From contig JAGGYH010000075.1 of assembly GCA_021162615.1 (NCBI GenBank), forward strand, positions 1-37,229: a stretch of 37,229 nucleotides of DNA, read 5' to 3'. A program made the translations under genes and the position numbers. The notes beneath the pieces were generated by a model. That model was given only the letters and a program-made list of their open reading frames with translations. It was not told where the DNA came from and did no database searches. How positions within the stretch are numbered: position 1 is the first letter of the stretch; each line of letters starts with the position of its first letter. Origin of the DNA: Candidatus Aminicenantota bacterium (GTDB lineage Bacteria; Acidobacteriota; Aminicenantia; Aminicenantales; Aminicenantaceae). Shown here piece by piece: positions 10,032 to 20,478 of the stretch.

Positions 10032-11222
10032 TTATAAAAGCCCCTGGGTATTGTTCATCTTTTTTTTATAGTAATCGATAAGAATTTTAGCGACTTCAGG
10101 ACGGGTGAATTCTTTAGGAGGCATCTGGCCTTTAGAAAGCATCTCTCTTACTTTTGTACCGCTTATCAGCACGCGGTACTTCTTGTCATGTGGGCAGGTT
10201 TTCATGGAAGCCATCCCATCGCATTTGTGGCACCAGAATGTCCAGTCAATATTCAGGGGTTGGATATGCAGTTCTTCCGGCTTGATTTCTGTAAATATTT
10301 TCTGAGCATCAAAAGGCCCATAATAATTTCCAACTCCGGCGTGGTCTCTCCCGATAATAAGATGACTGCATCCATAATTCTGTCTGAAAATAGCATGAAG
10401 CAGAGCTTCTCTGGGGCCGCCGTACCTCATTTCCATAGGATACACTTTAAGTACGACCCGGTCCTTGGGATAATAATTTTCAAGAAGTACTTCATAACAT
10501 CTCATCCTGACTTCTGCCGGTATATCGTCTGCTTTTAACTTTCCGACCAACGGATGGATCAAAATCCCGTCACTGACTTCTAGTGCGATTTTTGTGCAGT
10601 ATTCGTGACTTCTATGGATAGGGTTTCTTGTCTGGAAAGCAGAAATGGTGGACCAACCCTTTTCTTTGAATATTTCCCTTGTTTGAGCGGGACGCGCATA
10701 ATGGGGGCCGTATAATTCAGGATAGGGTCCTTCACTAAAAGCTTTGACTTTGCCCCCGAGAAGAACATCATCCTGGGCATATACTTTTTTCACACCCGGA
10801 TGTGCCTCGTCTGCCGTTAGAAAAACCTGTTTTGCTTCATGCTCTTTATTGTATTCATATTTGTCCTGTACCTTCATTATCCCCATTAGCTCTCCGCTTT
10901 CATCGTCTATAAGCGCGATTTCATCTTCTAATGAGATATTTGCTGCTTCTTCTTTTGTAACTGATAAGGTGATGGGGATCGGCCACAAGGTTCCATCAGA
11001 CATATGCATATGATCAACCACTTCGTTATAGTCTTTTTCGACCATAAATCCCTTTAGAGGGCTGAATGCGCCAATGGCCATCATTATGAGGTCAGAAGTT
11101 TCCCGCGATGACATCCTCACTGCTGTCAAGGATCCCGCCTTTTTTTTGTTTTCTCTTAATTCTTTCCCTTCAATAAGAAGAGGGATAAGCTTGCCCTTAT
11201 GGGGGGGGATGAGACTGTTCAT
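10032..11222 (-). CDS. sat: Sulfate adenylyltransferase (ATP sulfurylase), zinc-site type
   Basis: [46 protein letters not shown] (CxxC..C..H), [28 protein letters not shown]. Confidence 0.95.
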   Translation of the reverse strand: MNSLIPPHKGKLIPLLIEGKELRENKKKAGSLTAVRMSSRETSDLIMMAIGAFSPLKGFMVEKDYNEVVDHMHMSDGTLWPIPITLSVTKEEAANISLEDEIALIDDESGELMGIMKVQDKYEYNKEHEAKQVFLTADEAHPGVKKVYAQDDVLLGGKVKAFSEGPYPELYGPHYARPAQTREIFKEKGWSTISAFQTRNPIHRSHEYCTKIALEVSDGILIHPLVGKLKADDIPAEVRMRCYEVLLENYYPKDRVVLKVYPMEMRYGGPREALLHAIFRQNYGCSHLIIGRDHAGVGNYYGPFDAQKIFTEIKPEELHIQPLNIDWTFWCHKCDGMASMKTCPHDKKYRVLISGTKVREMLSKGQMPPKEFTRPEVAKILIDYYKKKMNNTQGLL

Positions 11223-11259
11223 ATTAATTTTCTCCTATATGATGAAATCATGCCCTTGT

Positions 11260-11670
11260 TCAAAAAGATTTATTCATAATTAAGACATTTTGATTGTTTT
11301 CACGTCTGTATTCCACACCGTCCATGAGGCTCCTTATGAGAAAAATACCAAGCCCTCCCTTTTTTTCCTTTTCTATGATTTCCGATATATCCGGTTTTTT
11401 AGTTGTCCTCGGATCAAAAGGGATTCCGTCATCCCTTATCTCAAAAAAAGTTTTATTCTCTTTAACCCAGCTTTTAATATAAATTTCACCTGGTTTTTTG
11501 GGATACGCATACTTGATGATGTTGATGCAAACCTCCACCAGAGACAGTTCCATAATGTAATAATCTTTTTCAGATATGTCTTTTCCTTCAAGCAAAGTTT
11601 TAAGAAACGACCTTACTTTTTTCAGTTCCTGTAATTCGCTTTTAATTTTTAGTGTGATCATTTCATGCAA
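11260..11670 (-). CDS. Anti-sigma regulatory factor / serine kinase (RsbW-like HATPase)
   Basis: N-box ELSLVEVCINIIKYAYP, G1 IRDDGIPFDP, G2 KKGGLGIFLIRSLMD. Confidence 0.85.
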   Translation of the reverse strand: MHEMITLKIKSELQELKKVRSFLKTLLEGKDISEKDYYIMELSLVEVCINIIKYAYPKKPGEIYIKSWVKENKTFFEIRDDGIPFDPRTTKKPDISEIIEKEKKGGLGIFLIRSLMDGVEYRRENNQNVLIMNKSF

Positions 11671-11954
11671 GCCTTATTTATTATCATGAAATTCTTCGTA
11701 ATTCAACCTATCATGTTCAAAGCCACAGAAACAAAAAAATGAACATCGCCATTTTTTTATGAATAGTTCAGGTTATAGAATCAACGTGCATCAATGAGAA
11801 TTATTGCCGGAATTTAAGGAATCATTGCGATCTTTATGGATCAAGCATTCAAAGTGTGAAGATAATTGAAATAATATCATTATTATGTTAGAGTCTTTTG
11901 TTACTCAAGCCTTATTTTAAAACTGGAATCATATCAGAAAGGAGTTTAATAGTC

Positions 11955-13115
11955 ATGAGCAAAGACGGAACACATCTGTTTACTTCTGAATCTGTTACAG
12001 AAGGCCATCCTGATAAGATTTGCGATCAAGTTTCAGATGCAGTCCTGGATGACCTTTTAAAACAGGATCCTAAAAGCCGTGTAGCATGTGAGACACTAGT
12101 TACAACCGGGCTTGTGCTCATAGCAGGAGAAATAACAAGTCAAGGTTACTGTGACTTTCAACAAATAGTCAGGGATACTGTTAAAGAAATAGGTTACACA
12201 AGTCCGAAATACGGATTTGATTACGAGACATGCTGTGTCTTATCTTCCATACACGAGCAGTCATCTGATATCGCCATGGGAGTTAATGAAAGCGATGACC
12301 ATGAACAGGGTGCTGGTGACCAGGGATTGATGTTTGGGTATGCGTGCAGCGAAACAAAAGAATTTATGCCTCTTCCAATCATGATGGCCCATAAATTGGT
12401 AAAAAAATTGAGCCGGATAAGGCATGAAGGAATATTGGACTATATACGCCCCGACGGAAAGTCTCAAGTCACTGTTGAGTACGATGGGGACAAGCCAAAA
12501 AGAATCGATGCGGTGGTGGTATCCACACAGCATGATCCGAGTGTAGAAATGAGAGATTTAAAGATAGATATTGAGCAAAAAGTGATAAGAGAAGTTATCC
12601 CTGAAAACATGCTGGATAAAAATACAAAAATTTATATCAATCCGACAGGGCGTTTCGAACAGGGCGGTCCGTTTGCTGATACCGGACTGACCGGCCGTAA
12701 GATTATAGTTGACACGTACGGGGGAATCGGAAGCCACGGGGGAGGATGTTTTTCGGGGAAAGATCCCTCTAAAGTCGACCGTTCAGGCTCTTACATGGCA
12801 CGCTACATCGCAAAAAATCTTGTGGCTGCTGATATCGCAGATAAGATCGAGGTCCAGATAGCCTATGCCATTGGAGTAGCAGAACCTGTTTCAATCATGG
12901 TGGATTCCTTTGGAACATCAAAAATCCCGGAGGATAAGATCAAAGAACTCATTAAATCTCATTTTGACCTCAAACCAAAACGAATGATTCAGACATTAAA
13001 TCTTTTGAATCCGATTTATAAAAAAACAGCTGCTTACGGGCATTTCGGACGAGATATATTCCCTTGGGAAAAAACAGACAAAGCTGCATTACTGAGAAAA
13101 GATGCCGGCCTTTGA
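11955..13115 (+). CDS. metK: S-adenosylmethionine synthetase
   Basis: [58 protein letters not shown]. Start moved from the ORF start at 11898 to the ATG at 11955, which follows an AAAGGAG element. Confidence 0.97.
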   Translation: MSKDGTHLFTSESVTEGHPDKICDQVSDAVLDDLLKQDPKSRVACETLVTTGLVLIAGEITSQGYCDFQQIVRDTVKEIGYTSPKYGFDYETCCVLSSIHEQSSDIAMGVNESDDHEQGAGDQGLMFGYACSETKEFMPLPIMMAHKLVKKLSRIRHEGILDYIRPDGKSQVTVEYDGDKPKRIDAVVVSTQHDPSVEMRDLKIDIEQKVIREVIPENMLDKNTKIYINPTGRFEQGGPFADTGLTGRKIIVDTYGGIGSHGGGCFSGKDPSKVDRSGSYMARYIAKNLVAADIADKIEVQIAYAIGVAEPVSIMVDSFGTSKIPEDKIKELIKSHFDLKPKRMIQTLNLLNPIYKKTAAYGHFGRDIFPWEKTDKAALLRKDAGL

Positions 13116-13167
13116 TTTTTTTCAGTATCAATAAACAAATATCAGCAGCAGCGATGAGGAGTGTACA

Positions 13168-14424
13168 ATGAACTACGACATAAAAGATATTAATTTTGCT
13201 GAGCAAGGCAAACAACGTATGGAATGGGCAGCCAGGTTTATGCCTGTCCTTGCGGATATTAAAAATAGATTTAAAAAGGAAAAACCGCTTAAAGGATTAA
13301 GAATTTCCGCATGCCTTCACGTCACAAGTGAAACAGCCAATCTCATGGAAACCATTAAAGAGGGAGGGGCCAGGGTAACTTTGACTGCCTCCAATCCGTT
13401 AAGCACCCAGGATGATATTGCCGCTGCATTGGTTAAATTCCATGAGATCCCTGTTTTTTCCATAAACGGGGAGGATAATGAAACGTACTACCGGCACATA
13501 AACCAGGCTCTGGACAACAAGCCGCACATCACCATGGACGACGGAGCTGACCTTGTCAGCACCATACATTCTCAAAGAAAAGAGCTGCTCAAAGATATTA
13601 TAGGCGGCACTGAAGAGACGACTACAGGCGTGATCCGCCTGAAAAGCATGGCTGCTCAAAAAGTGCTGAATTATCCGATCATCGCAGTCAATGATGCCAA
13701 CACAAAACATCTCTTCGATAACAGGTACGGAACAGGCCAGAGCACTATAGATGGCATATTAAGGTCAACGAATATACTTCTCGCAGGGACAAACTTTGTG
13801 GTCAGTGGGTATGGATGGTGCGGCCGCGGAGTCGCAACAAGAGCTAGAGGAGCCGGGGCAAAGGTCATTATTTGTGAGGTCGATCCCCTTAGAGCTCTAG
13901 AGGCTGTTATGGATGGATTTCAGGTCATGCCTTTGATAAAAGCATCTGAAATAGGTGATATCTTTGTCACTGTCACCGGAGATAAGAATGTTATCTCAGA
14001 AGAACACTTTAATAAGATGAAAGACGGGGCTATTGTTGCCAATGCAGGGCATTTTAATGTTGAGATCGATATTCCTGCTCTTAATAAAATATCAAAGGAA
14101 AAAAGAAATATCAAAAAACTTGTGGAGGAATTTACTCTCGGGAACGGACGAAAGATTTTTCTCCTTGCAGAAGGACGGCTTTTAAATCTTTCGGCAGCAG
14201 AAGGACACCCTGCCTCTGTTATGGATATGAGTTTTGCGAATCAGGCATTGAGTGTGGTTTACCTATCGGAAGAAGGAAAAGGCCTGATGAAGAAAGTGTA
14301 CCCAGTGCCTAAAGAGATTGATGAAGACATAGCCCTGCGGAAGTTAAGAAGCATGAACATCCAAATAGACAGCCTCACGGAAGAGCAGAAAAGCTATCTA
14401 GCAGGATGGGAAGAGGGAACCTGA
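13168..14424 (+). CDS. ahcY: Adenosylhomocysteinase, short (archaeal/Thermotoga-like) form
   Basis: [85 protein letters not shown]. Confidence 0.95.
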   Translation: MNYDIKDINFAEQGKQRMEWAARFMPVLADIKNRFKKEKPLKGLRISACLHVTSETANLMETIKEGGARVTLTASNPLSTQDDIAAALVKFHEIPVFSINGEDNETYYRHINQALDNKPHITMDDGADLVSTIHSQRKELLKDIIGGTEETTTGVIRLKSMAAQKVLNYPIIAVNDANTKHLFDNRYGTGQSTIDGILRSTNILLAGTNFVVSGYGWCGRGVATRARGAGAKVIICEVDPLRALEAVMDGFQVMPLIKASEIGDIFVTVTGDKNVISEEHFNKMKDGAIVANAGHFNVEIDIPALNKISKEKRNIKKLVEEFTLGNGRKIFLLAEGRLLNLSAAEGHPASVMDMSFANQALSVVYLSEEGKGLMKKVYPVPKEIDEDIALRKLRSMNIQIDSLTEEQKSYLAGWEEGT

Positions 14425-15210
14425 TGGGTATAATCCTTTCTTGTTCTCTTCAATGATCTTAAGATAATTATCTATCTTTTTCTTTAATTCAGGGTCTTCT
14501 GCAACAGGCTTGATCTCCAGCAGGACTTTCTCTGCATTATAATAATCACCGTTTTTCAGATAGGCGCCTGCTAAATTGAATTTGATATTTATTTCATCAG
14601 GAGCTCGTTTTAATGCCCTTTTATAGCTGTCAATGGCTGCTTCGAATTTGTCGAATTTTTCACAGATCACACCATAAAGATTAAGAGACATAACAAGATT
14701 TTCATTAAATTCAAGGGACCTCTGTATGTATTCAAATGCCCTCTCCTTATCCTCTTTGGCTAAGTAGAGGCGGGCCAGGTTATAGTACGGGAGTTCGCGG
14801 GAATGATACTTTTCATTTGTCGCTGCTTTAAGAAATTCCTGTTCGGCTTTGTCCAGCATCCCCATTTCCTGATAGACGGAACCCAAATAATTATGGGCTT
14901 CTGCCAGACCAGGATCCAGGCTTAAGGCTTTTTGGTAGTTTTTTTCAGCTTCCTCGAATTGTCCCAGCATGGTATATGCCAGTCCCATCCCTATTAATGT
15001 CAGTGTATTATCAGGATCAAGCGATAAAGATCTTTCTAAATTTTTTAGGGCCAGTTCCGGCTGTCCGTTGTTGATATAGAATATCCCAAGATTGTACTGA
15101 TAGTTTGGATCCTTCTCGCGTTTCTTTTGAATTCTCTGCTGGCTCGTGGCGCAGGATAACAAAAACACACATACCATAAGCATGATGATTGATTTTGCTT
15201 TCATTTGCAT
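14398..15210 (-). CDS. TPR-repeat lipoprotein (PilF-like)
   Basis: Lipobox-like [11 protein letters not shown] and multiple TPR units ([19 protein letters not shown], [26 protein letters not shown]). Confidence 0.8.
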   Translation of the reverse strand: MQMKAKSIIMLMVCVFLLSCATSQQRIQKKREKDPNYQYNLGIFYINNGQPELALKNLERSLSLDPDNTLTLIGMGLAYTMLGQFEEAEKNYQKALSLDPGLAEAHNYLGSVYQEMGMLDKAEQEFLKAATNEKYHSRELPYYNLARLYLAKEDKERAFEYIQRSLEFNENLVMSLNLYGVICEKFDKFEAAIDSYKRALKRAPDEINIKFNLAGAYLKNGDYYNAEKVLLEIKPVAEDPELKKKIDNYLKIIEENKKGLYPSGSLFPSC

Positions 15211-15221
15211 AACCTCTATAT

Positions 15222-16226
15222 CTAAAATATTTTTTCTTCTTTTAATTTTCTTGTCATAAGATCCTTTAGAGCTTGCCTTGGGTCTTTGTTTTTGTAGAGT
15301 ATTTCATACATCTGTTCACATATGGGCATATCTATCTCATATTCCTCAGCAAGACGGCGGGCGGATAGAGTGGTTGTAACGCCCTCTGCGACCATCCTCA
15401 TCTTCTTTAAAATATTCTGAATGGAATTTCCTTTTCCCAGCTCAAACCCGACATGCCTGTTCCTGCTCAATTTTCCGGTGCAGGTAAGGACCAGGTCGCC
15501 TATGCCGGCAAGTCCAGAAAAAGTGTCCGGCTTAGCACCCATTTTGATTCCCAATCTCGTTATCTCGGCTATGCCCCTTGTTATGAGAGCTGCCATTGTA
15601 TTTTTCCCATATCCAAGCCCGTCTGATATGCCGGCAGATATGGCTATAATGTTTTTCAAAGCACCGGCAAGCTCGACGCCAAGCACATCATTGGAAGTGT
15701 AGACGCGAAAAAACTCGCTGGAAACAAAAATCTGTATAGTGCGGGCAACAGCGCATTCCTTTGAGGCGACGACCACAGCCGTGGGATGATATTCCGAGAC
15801 TTCGCGCGCAAAACTAGGACCGGACAGCACCGCTATTCTTGATTTTATTTCAGGTTCAAATATTTCCTGCATCAGCTCGCTCATCCGTTTCAGGGATTTG
15901 TATTCAATCCCTTTGGTCAAACTGACGATTATTTGGTTTTTAACGAGAAGGGGAGAGATTTTTTCATACATTTTCCTGCAGTATTCTGAAGGAACAGCAA
16001 TGAATACAATATCAGCATCTTTTAAAGCCTGTTTCAAATCATTATGGAATGAAACAGATCTGGGAAATTCAACCCCCGGAAGAAATGTCTTGTTCTCTCT
16101 ATGTGTTAGGGCTGAATCATATATTTCAGGCTCCCGAATCCAGAGTTTTGTTTCAATCTCTTTCCGCCCCAGGTGAATGCTGAAGGCACTTCCCCAACTT
16201 CCTCCTCCTATGATGCTCGCTATCAT
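15222..16226 (-). CDS. gpsA: Glycerol-3-phosphate dehydrogenase [NAD(P)+]
   Basis: IGGGSWGSAFSIHL, LSGPSFAREV, ELAGALKNIIAISAGISDGLGYGKNTMAALITRG. Confidence 0.95.
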   Translation of the reverse strand: MIASIIGGGSWGSAFSIHLGRKEIETKLWIREPEIYDSALTHRENKTFLPGVEFPRSVSFHNDLKQALKDADIVFIAVPSEYCRKMYEKISPLLVKNQIIVSLTKGIEYKSLKRMSELMQEIFEPEIKSRIAVLSGPSFAREVSEYHPTAVVVASKECAVARTIQIFVSSEFFRVYTSNDVLGVELAGALKNIIAISAGISDGLGYGKNTMAALITRGIAEITRLGIKMGAKPDTFSGLAGIGDLVLTCTGKLSRNRHVGFELGKGNSIQNILKKMRMVAEGVTTTLSARRLAEEYEIDMPICEQMYEILYKNKDPRQALKDLMTRKLKEEKIF

Positions 16227-16813
16227 TCTTCTTTCTCTCCTAATTTTCTTTCTTTTCCCTGGATTAAGCGCTTAATATTTTCTCTGTGCTGGAAGACAAT
16301 AAGCAGAAAGAAAGCCACCCCAAAAAAAACAAGCTGTTTTTCATATCCAAAAATCAGGGCAGTCAGCGGAAGGGTCATGATGCCGAGAAGAGAGCCTAAA
16401 GAAACATATTTTGTTAATGCGATGGCAACCAAAAAGACAACGGCTACTCCTGCTAAGGAAGGCAAGGACAGAGCGAGATAAACTCCTGCAGTGGTGGCTA
16501 CCCCCTTTCCGCCTCTAAATTTTATGTATAGAGGGAAACAATGCCCTAAAACAGCTAAAAAACCGCAGAGAAGGGAAAAATTTATATCGTCAAACAATTT
16601 CAGGGATAGAAAGACAGGTATGAATCCTTTGAGTATATCGAACAGGGCAGCCAGAAGTGCGGTTTTTTTGTCCGTAAGCCTCAGAAGGTTTGTAGCTCCC
16701 ATGCTTTTGCTTCCGAATTTACGGATATCACGATTTTTGATTCGCCGGTAGATAAGATATCCGCTGGGGACAGAGCCCAATAGATAAGATAAAAGCGCGT
16801 AGATGACCTTCAT
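16223..16813 (-). CDS. plsY: Glycerol-3-phosphate acyltransferase PlsY
   Basis: YLLGSVPSGYLIYR, GSKSMGATNLLR, GHCFPLYIKFRGGKGVATTAGV. Confidence 0.95.
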   Translation of the reverse strand: MKVIYALLSYLLGSVPSGYLIYRRIKNRDIRKFGSKSMGATNLLRLTDKKTALLAALFDILKGFIPVFLSLKLFDDINFSLLCGFLAVLGHCFPLYIKFRGGKGVATTAGVYLALSLPSLAGVAVVFLVAIALTKYVSLGSLLGIMTLPLTALIFGYEKQLVFFGVAFFLLIVFQHRENIKRLIQGKERKLGEKEE

Positions 16814-17367
16814 TGTAATCTGCTCTCATGAAGTATATCATAAATGGCTCCGGATGGAGTCAGTGTGCTCTTAAATAAAGCGACCCGATCCACTTTTGTG
16901 ACTCCGAATTCCTTTTGTTCGGCCCTTTCCAGTTCGGGAAAAAGGTCTTGAAGGGCGGGGCTTTTTTTAATCCTCCCGAGTGTCAGATGGGGATGAAAAT
17001 CTCTATTTTCCCTTGAAAATCCAATTTTTTCCAGTTCTGCTTCTATATCCGAGTGAAGTGTTTTCAGAGGGCCGCACTCATTGAATCCCGCCCATATGAC
17101 TTTAGGTTTTCTGCTTTTTTTTGGAAAGGTCCCTACGCCGACACAGGTCAGGTGAAAAAGACCGTGACTTTGAGAAATATACTCCATCACTTTTATTATT
17201 TGGTCTGCTTTTTGTTTGTCTATATTCCCAAGAAATTTAAGTGTGACATGCATGGCTTCAGGTCTCACCCATTTGATTCCTGAACTTATTTCCTTTAATT
17301 GAACAACCATGCTGTTCAGCTTTTCTTTTGTCCTCGGATCAAGTTTGACCGCAATAAAAGTCCTCAT
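16810..17367 (-). CDS. thpR: RNA 2',3'-cyclic phosphodiesterase (2H phosphoesterase)
   Basis: Two HxTx-type motifs, HVTLKFLG and HPHLTLGRI. Confidence 0.93.
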   Translation of the reverse strand: MRTFIAVKLDPRTKEKLNSMVVQLKEISSGIKWVRPEAMHVTLKFLGNIDKQKADQIIKVMEYISQSHGLFHLTCVGVGTFPKKSRKPKVIWAGFNECGPLKTLHSDIEAELEKIGFSRENRDFHPHLTLGRIKKSPALQDLFPELERAEQKEFGVTKVDRVALFKSTLTPSGAIYDILHESRLQ

Positions 17368-17377
17368 GGTATTTCTT

Positions 17378-18655
17378 TCACCGTTTTATGGGTTTAATTT
17401 TATTAAATAAAATATATCTCCTCAACATATCCATTGCCTTCTGTGCCGCCTGGGATTTTACAGAATCTCTCATGCCTAAGAATTGGTTCTTCTCGACATT
17501 TTTTCTATTATTCCAGGATAATGCGGTAAATACAAGACCGACTGGTTTTTCTCTGGTGCCTCCTCCCGGTCCGGCAATTCCTGTTATGGCCAGCCCAAAA
17601 TCAGACCTTGATTTTTTTCTTATTCCTTCAGCCATTAGACCGGCCACTTCAGCACTTACAGCACCGTGTTTCTTGATCACGTCTTCATGGATATCAAGCA
17701 GCTCTCTTTTTGCTTTGTTGGAGTAGGCCTGTACTCCTTGTAAAAAATACCTTGAACTCCCGGGGGTATTTGTGATCCGGTGGCCCAACAGGCCTCCGGT
17801 GCAGGATTCGGCAGTGGATAGGGTCAGTTTGTTTTTGAGAAGAAGTCTTCCTATGACTTCCTCCAGCTCTTCATTATTTTCCGAAAAGATGTGTTCTTTT
17901 AAGCGCCCCTTTAATGATTTGATAAGCGGATTGATCATCTTTTCGGCCTTCTCTGGGGAAGAAAGAGAATGGCTGGTTATGTGAATTTCTATCTGCCCGG
18001 GATAGGCAAGAACAGACAATTCGATTTCAGGGGATTTCGGATATAGATCTGATACAAGATTCTCTATTCCGGATTCTGTAATCCCAGTGATTTTTAAAAC
18101 TTTACGAAAACTGAACCCGTTTCTATACTTTTCCATTCTGGGCATGACTCCGGATTCAAACATAGTCTTCAGTTCAACAGGAGGACCGGGCAGAAGGAAA
18201 GCTGTGGTCCCTAGGTCCTCAATCCAGAGCCCCGGGGCTGTGCCGACCCTGTTTTCAATGACTTCGGATCCTTTGATGACAAAAGCCTGTTTCTTATTGG
18301 AAGAGGTCATGATCAAACCTCTTTTTTTGAACCTGCTTTTTATGTGATCCAGCAGGTCAGTCCTGAATTCAAGCTCTTTTCCCGATGCTTCTGCAAAAAC
18401 TTCTCTGGTCATGTCGTCACTGGTAGGGCCCAATCCTCCAATGATAAAAACCATATCCGCCCTTTTAAGAGCCAGCTTAAAGCAGGAAAGCAAAGAAACG
18501 TGGTCATCTCCAACAATGGTCTTAAAAGAGACTTTTAATCCCAGGTCGTTTAACCGGGATGTGATGTACAGGGAGTTCGTATCCTGATAATAAGGAGTCA
18601 GAAGCTCGGAGCCGACAGCAATTATTTCAATTATTGTATTGCTTTTTTTTCTCAT
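17378..18655 (-). CDS. cinA: CinA-family protein, N-terminal MoeA/MogA-like plus C-terminal PncC-type amidohydrolase domain
   Basis: IIAVGSELLTPYYQDTNS, GGLGPTSDDMTREVFA, STAESCTGGLLGHRITNTPGSSRYF, AITGIAGPGGGTREKPVGLV. Confidence 0.95.
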   Translation of the reverse strand: MRKKSNTIIEIIAVGSELLTPYYQDTNSLYITSRLNDLGLKVSFKTIVGDDHVSLLSCFKLALKRADMVFIIGGLGPTSDDMTREVFAEASGKELEFRTDLLDHIKSRFKKRGLIMTSSNKKQAFVIKGSEVIENRVGTAPGLWIEDLGTTAFLLPGPPVELKTMFESGVMPRMEKYRNGFSFRKVLKITGITESGIENLVSDLYPKSPEIELSVLAYPGQIEIHITSHSLSSPEKAEKMINPLIKSLKGRLKEHIFSENNEELEEVIGRLLLKNKLTLSTAESCTGGLLGHRITNTPGSSRYFLQGVQAYSNKAKRELLDIHEDVIKKHGAVSAEVAGLMAEGIRKKSRSDFGLAITGIAGPGGGTREKPVGLVFTALSWNNRKNVEKNQFLGMRDSVKSQAAQKAMDMLRRYILFNKIKPIKR

Positions 18656-19101
18656 GCTAAAAGGATAACAATATTAAGGATAATACTGGTGTATATTCCA
18701 GCAACTATATCGTCAAGCATAATTCCCCAGCCTTTGGAAAATTTTTCCGCCTTTTTGATGAAAAGAGGTTTTATTATATCAAAAAAACGAAAGAGGAAAA
18801 AAGCGGATAAAACCATGATCCAGGATGGTCTCAACAGGAAAAGAGCTACCAGCTGCCCCAGCACTTCATCTATGACTACCTCACCAGGGTCGTGCTTTCC
18901 GGATATAGATACGTACTTGGATGAAGCCGCCACTCCCAATAAATAGATAACAAGAAACAAGGATAACATAAAAGGCCACTTCAACTGATAAAGCACGTAT
19001 TTGTAGATAAGTATGGTTATCAGGCTGGCTAGGGTTCCGGGTGCTACCGGAAAGAAACCGATACCGAAAAAACTGGATATCATCTTTGAAAAAAATTTCA
19101 T
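18652..19101 (-). CDS. pgpA: Phosphatidylglycerophosphatase A
   Basis: FFPVAPGTLASL, HDPGEVVIDEVLGQLVALF, FRFFDIIKP. Confidence 0.9.
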   Translation of the reverse strand: MKFFSKMISSFFGIGFFPVAPGTLASLITILIYKYVLYQLKWPFMLSLFLVIYLLGVAASSKYVSISGKHDPGEVVIDEVLGQLVALFLLRPSWIMVLSAFFLFRFFDIIKPLFIKKAEKFSKGWGIMLDDIVAGIYTSIILNIVILLA

Positions 19102-20420
19102 GTTGTTTGTTCTCCGTATAAATCATAATCATCGCAGCCGGTGATTTTGAATGTTTGTATCTTTTTAGCAGCCTCTTTTTGGTCCTTTTTGAGGTCGATA
19201 TAGACCAGCCCATCCACTTCAGGGGCTTGATACTGCGTTCTCCCGACCAAAAGAGATGGATCCTCTTCCAGCCGTCCTTCAACAATGACCTCCATCCGCC
19301 TGCCCAGATATTTTCTGTTCTTTTCAGATGAAATGTCTGATTGGATATCCATGATCTCCCGCAGTCTGTTTGTCTTCGTTTTATAATCCACTGGGTCTCC
19401 GAGTCCGTAGCATTCTGTGTTCTTTTCTCTTGAATAGGCAAAGGCCCCCAAATGATCAAATTGTGCCGAACGTATAAAATTTTTTAATTCCTCAAATTGT
19501 TTTTTTTCTTCCCCTGGAAAACCGACGATCACCGTGGTTCTCAAAGCAATATCAGGAATTTTTTTTCTCATTTTGTCCATAAGACGTAATGCCTGGTTTC
19601 CGTCCATGCCTCTTTTCATCCGGTTCAGAATTGTACGGTTTGAGTGCTGGAAAGGACAATCCATGTAAGAACAGATATTTGGCTCACTGATCATTTCGAG
19701 CAGGGAATCATTGATCTCTTCAGGATATGCATAAAGAATTCTGATCCATTTTATTTTTTTTATCTGGATCAGTTCTTGCAAAAGGGAGGCCAGCCCGTTT
19801 TTCAGACCAAGGTCCCTGCCATAGTATGTGGAATCCTGAGATACGATATTTATTTCATTTATTCCCTTATCAGCAAGAAGGGAAGCTTCACGCACAATGG
19901 AATGAATGGGACGGGACCGGTAATCCCCTTTAATGAGAGGGATCGCACAGAAAGAACATTTATGAGAGCATCCTTCTGAGATTTTGATATAAGCCCATGA
20001 TGGGGGAGTAGAAAGATACCGGGGAGACTTATGGTCGTATAAATAGCACCTGTCTGATTTTGGAAAAGATCTGCCTGTTATGATATCCTCTATATGGTTA
20101 AAATCTTTAACTCCGGTCCAGCGGTCCACGTCAGGAAATTTGGCTTTCAGCTCATTCCGGCACCTTTCAACATAGCAGCCGGCCGCTATGACCATTTTTT
20201 GACTTTTATCTCTTAGTTTTGCCTTGACTGCTTTCCTTATAGCGGATTCTGATTCCTTTCTTGCTTCTTTTATGAATCCACAGGTATTGATGATAATGAT
20301 GTCTGCTTGATCTAAATCAGTACTTATTTTATATCCTTTTTTATAAAGATAACCCAGCATGACTTCGCTGTCTACAAGGTTTTTGGCACAGCCAAGATTG
20401 ATAAGAGCTGTTTTTCTCAT
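19098..20420 (-). CDS. rimO: Ribosomal protein uS12 methylthiotransferase
   Basis: INLGCAKNLVDSEVMLG, radical-SAM CxxxCxxC in ISEGCSHKCSFCAIPLIKGDYRSRP, C-terminal TRAM-like region. Confidence 0.95.
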   Translation of the reverse strand: MRKTALINLGCAKNLVDSEVMLGYLYKKGYKISTDLDQADIIIINTCGFIKEARKESESAIRKAVKAKLRDKSQKMVIAAGCYVERCRNELKAKFPDVDRWTGVKDFNHIEDIITGRSFPKSDRCYLYDHKSPRYLSTPPSWAYIKISEGCSHKCSFCAIPLIKGDYRSRPIHSIVREASLLADKGINEINIVSQDSTYYGRDLGLKNGLASLLQELIQIKKIKWIRILYAYPEEINDSLLEMISEPNICSYMDCPFQHSNRTILNRMKRGMDGNQALRLMDKMRKKIPDIALRTTVIVGFPGEEKKQFEELKNFIRSAQFDHLGAFAYSREKNTECYGLGDPVDYKTKTNRLREIMDIQSDISSEKNRKYLGRRMEVIVEGRLEEDPSLLVGRTQYQAPEVDGLVYIDLKKDQKEAAKKIQTFKITGCDDYDLYGEQTT

Positions 20421-20478
20421 AGATATATCCGATATATTTCCTGTCTCCTGATGTCTGCAGTTAAAATACAGGGCATAA

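Noticed and set aside
11671-11954. Possible SAM or SAH riboswitch upstream of metK-ahcY
   Set aside because: I could not identify conserved SAM-I, SAM-II or SAH riboswitch core motifs; only weak AT-rich inverted repeats are visible.
18881-19459. 192-aa minus-strand ORF
   Set aside because: Out-of-frame ORF overlapping rimO and pgpA, both of which are strongly supported; low-complexity basic and Trp-rich translation.
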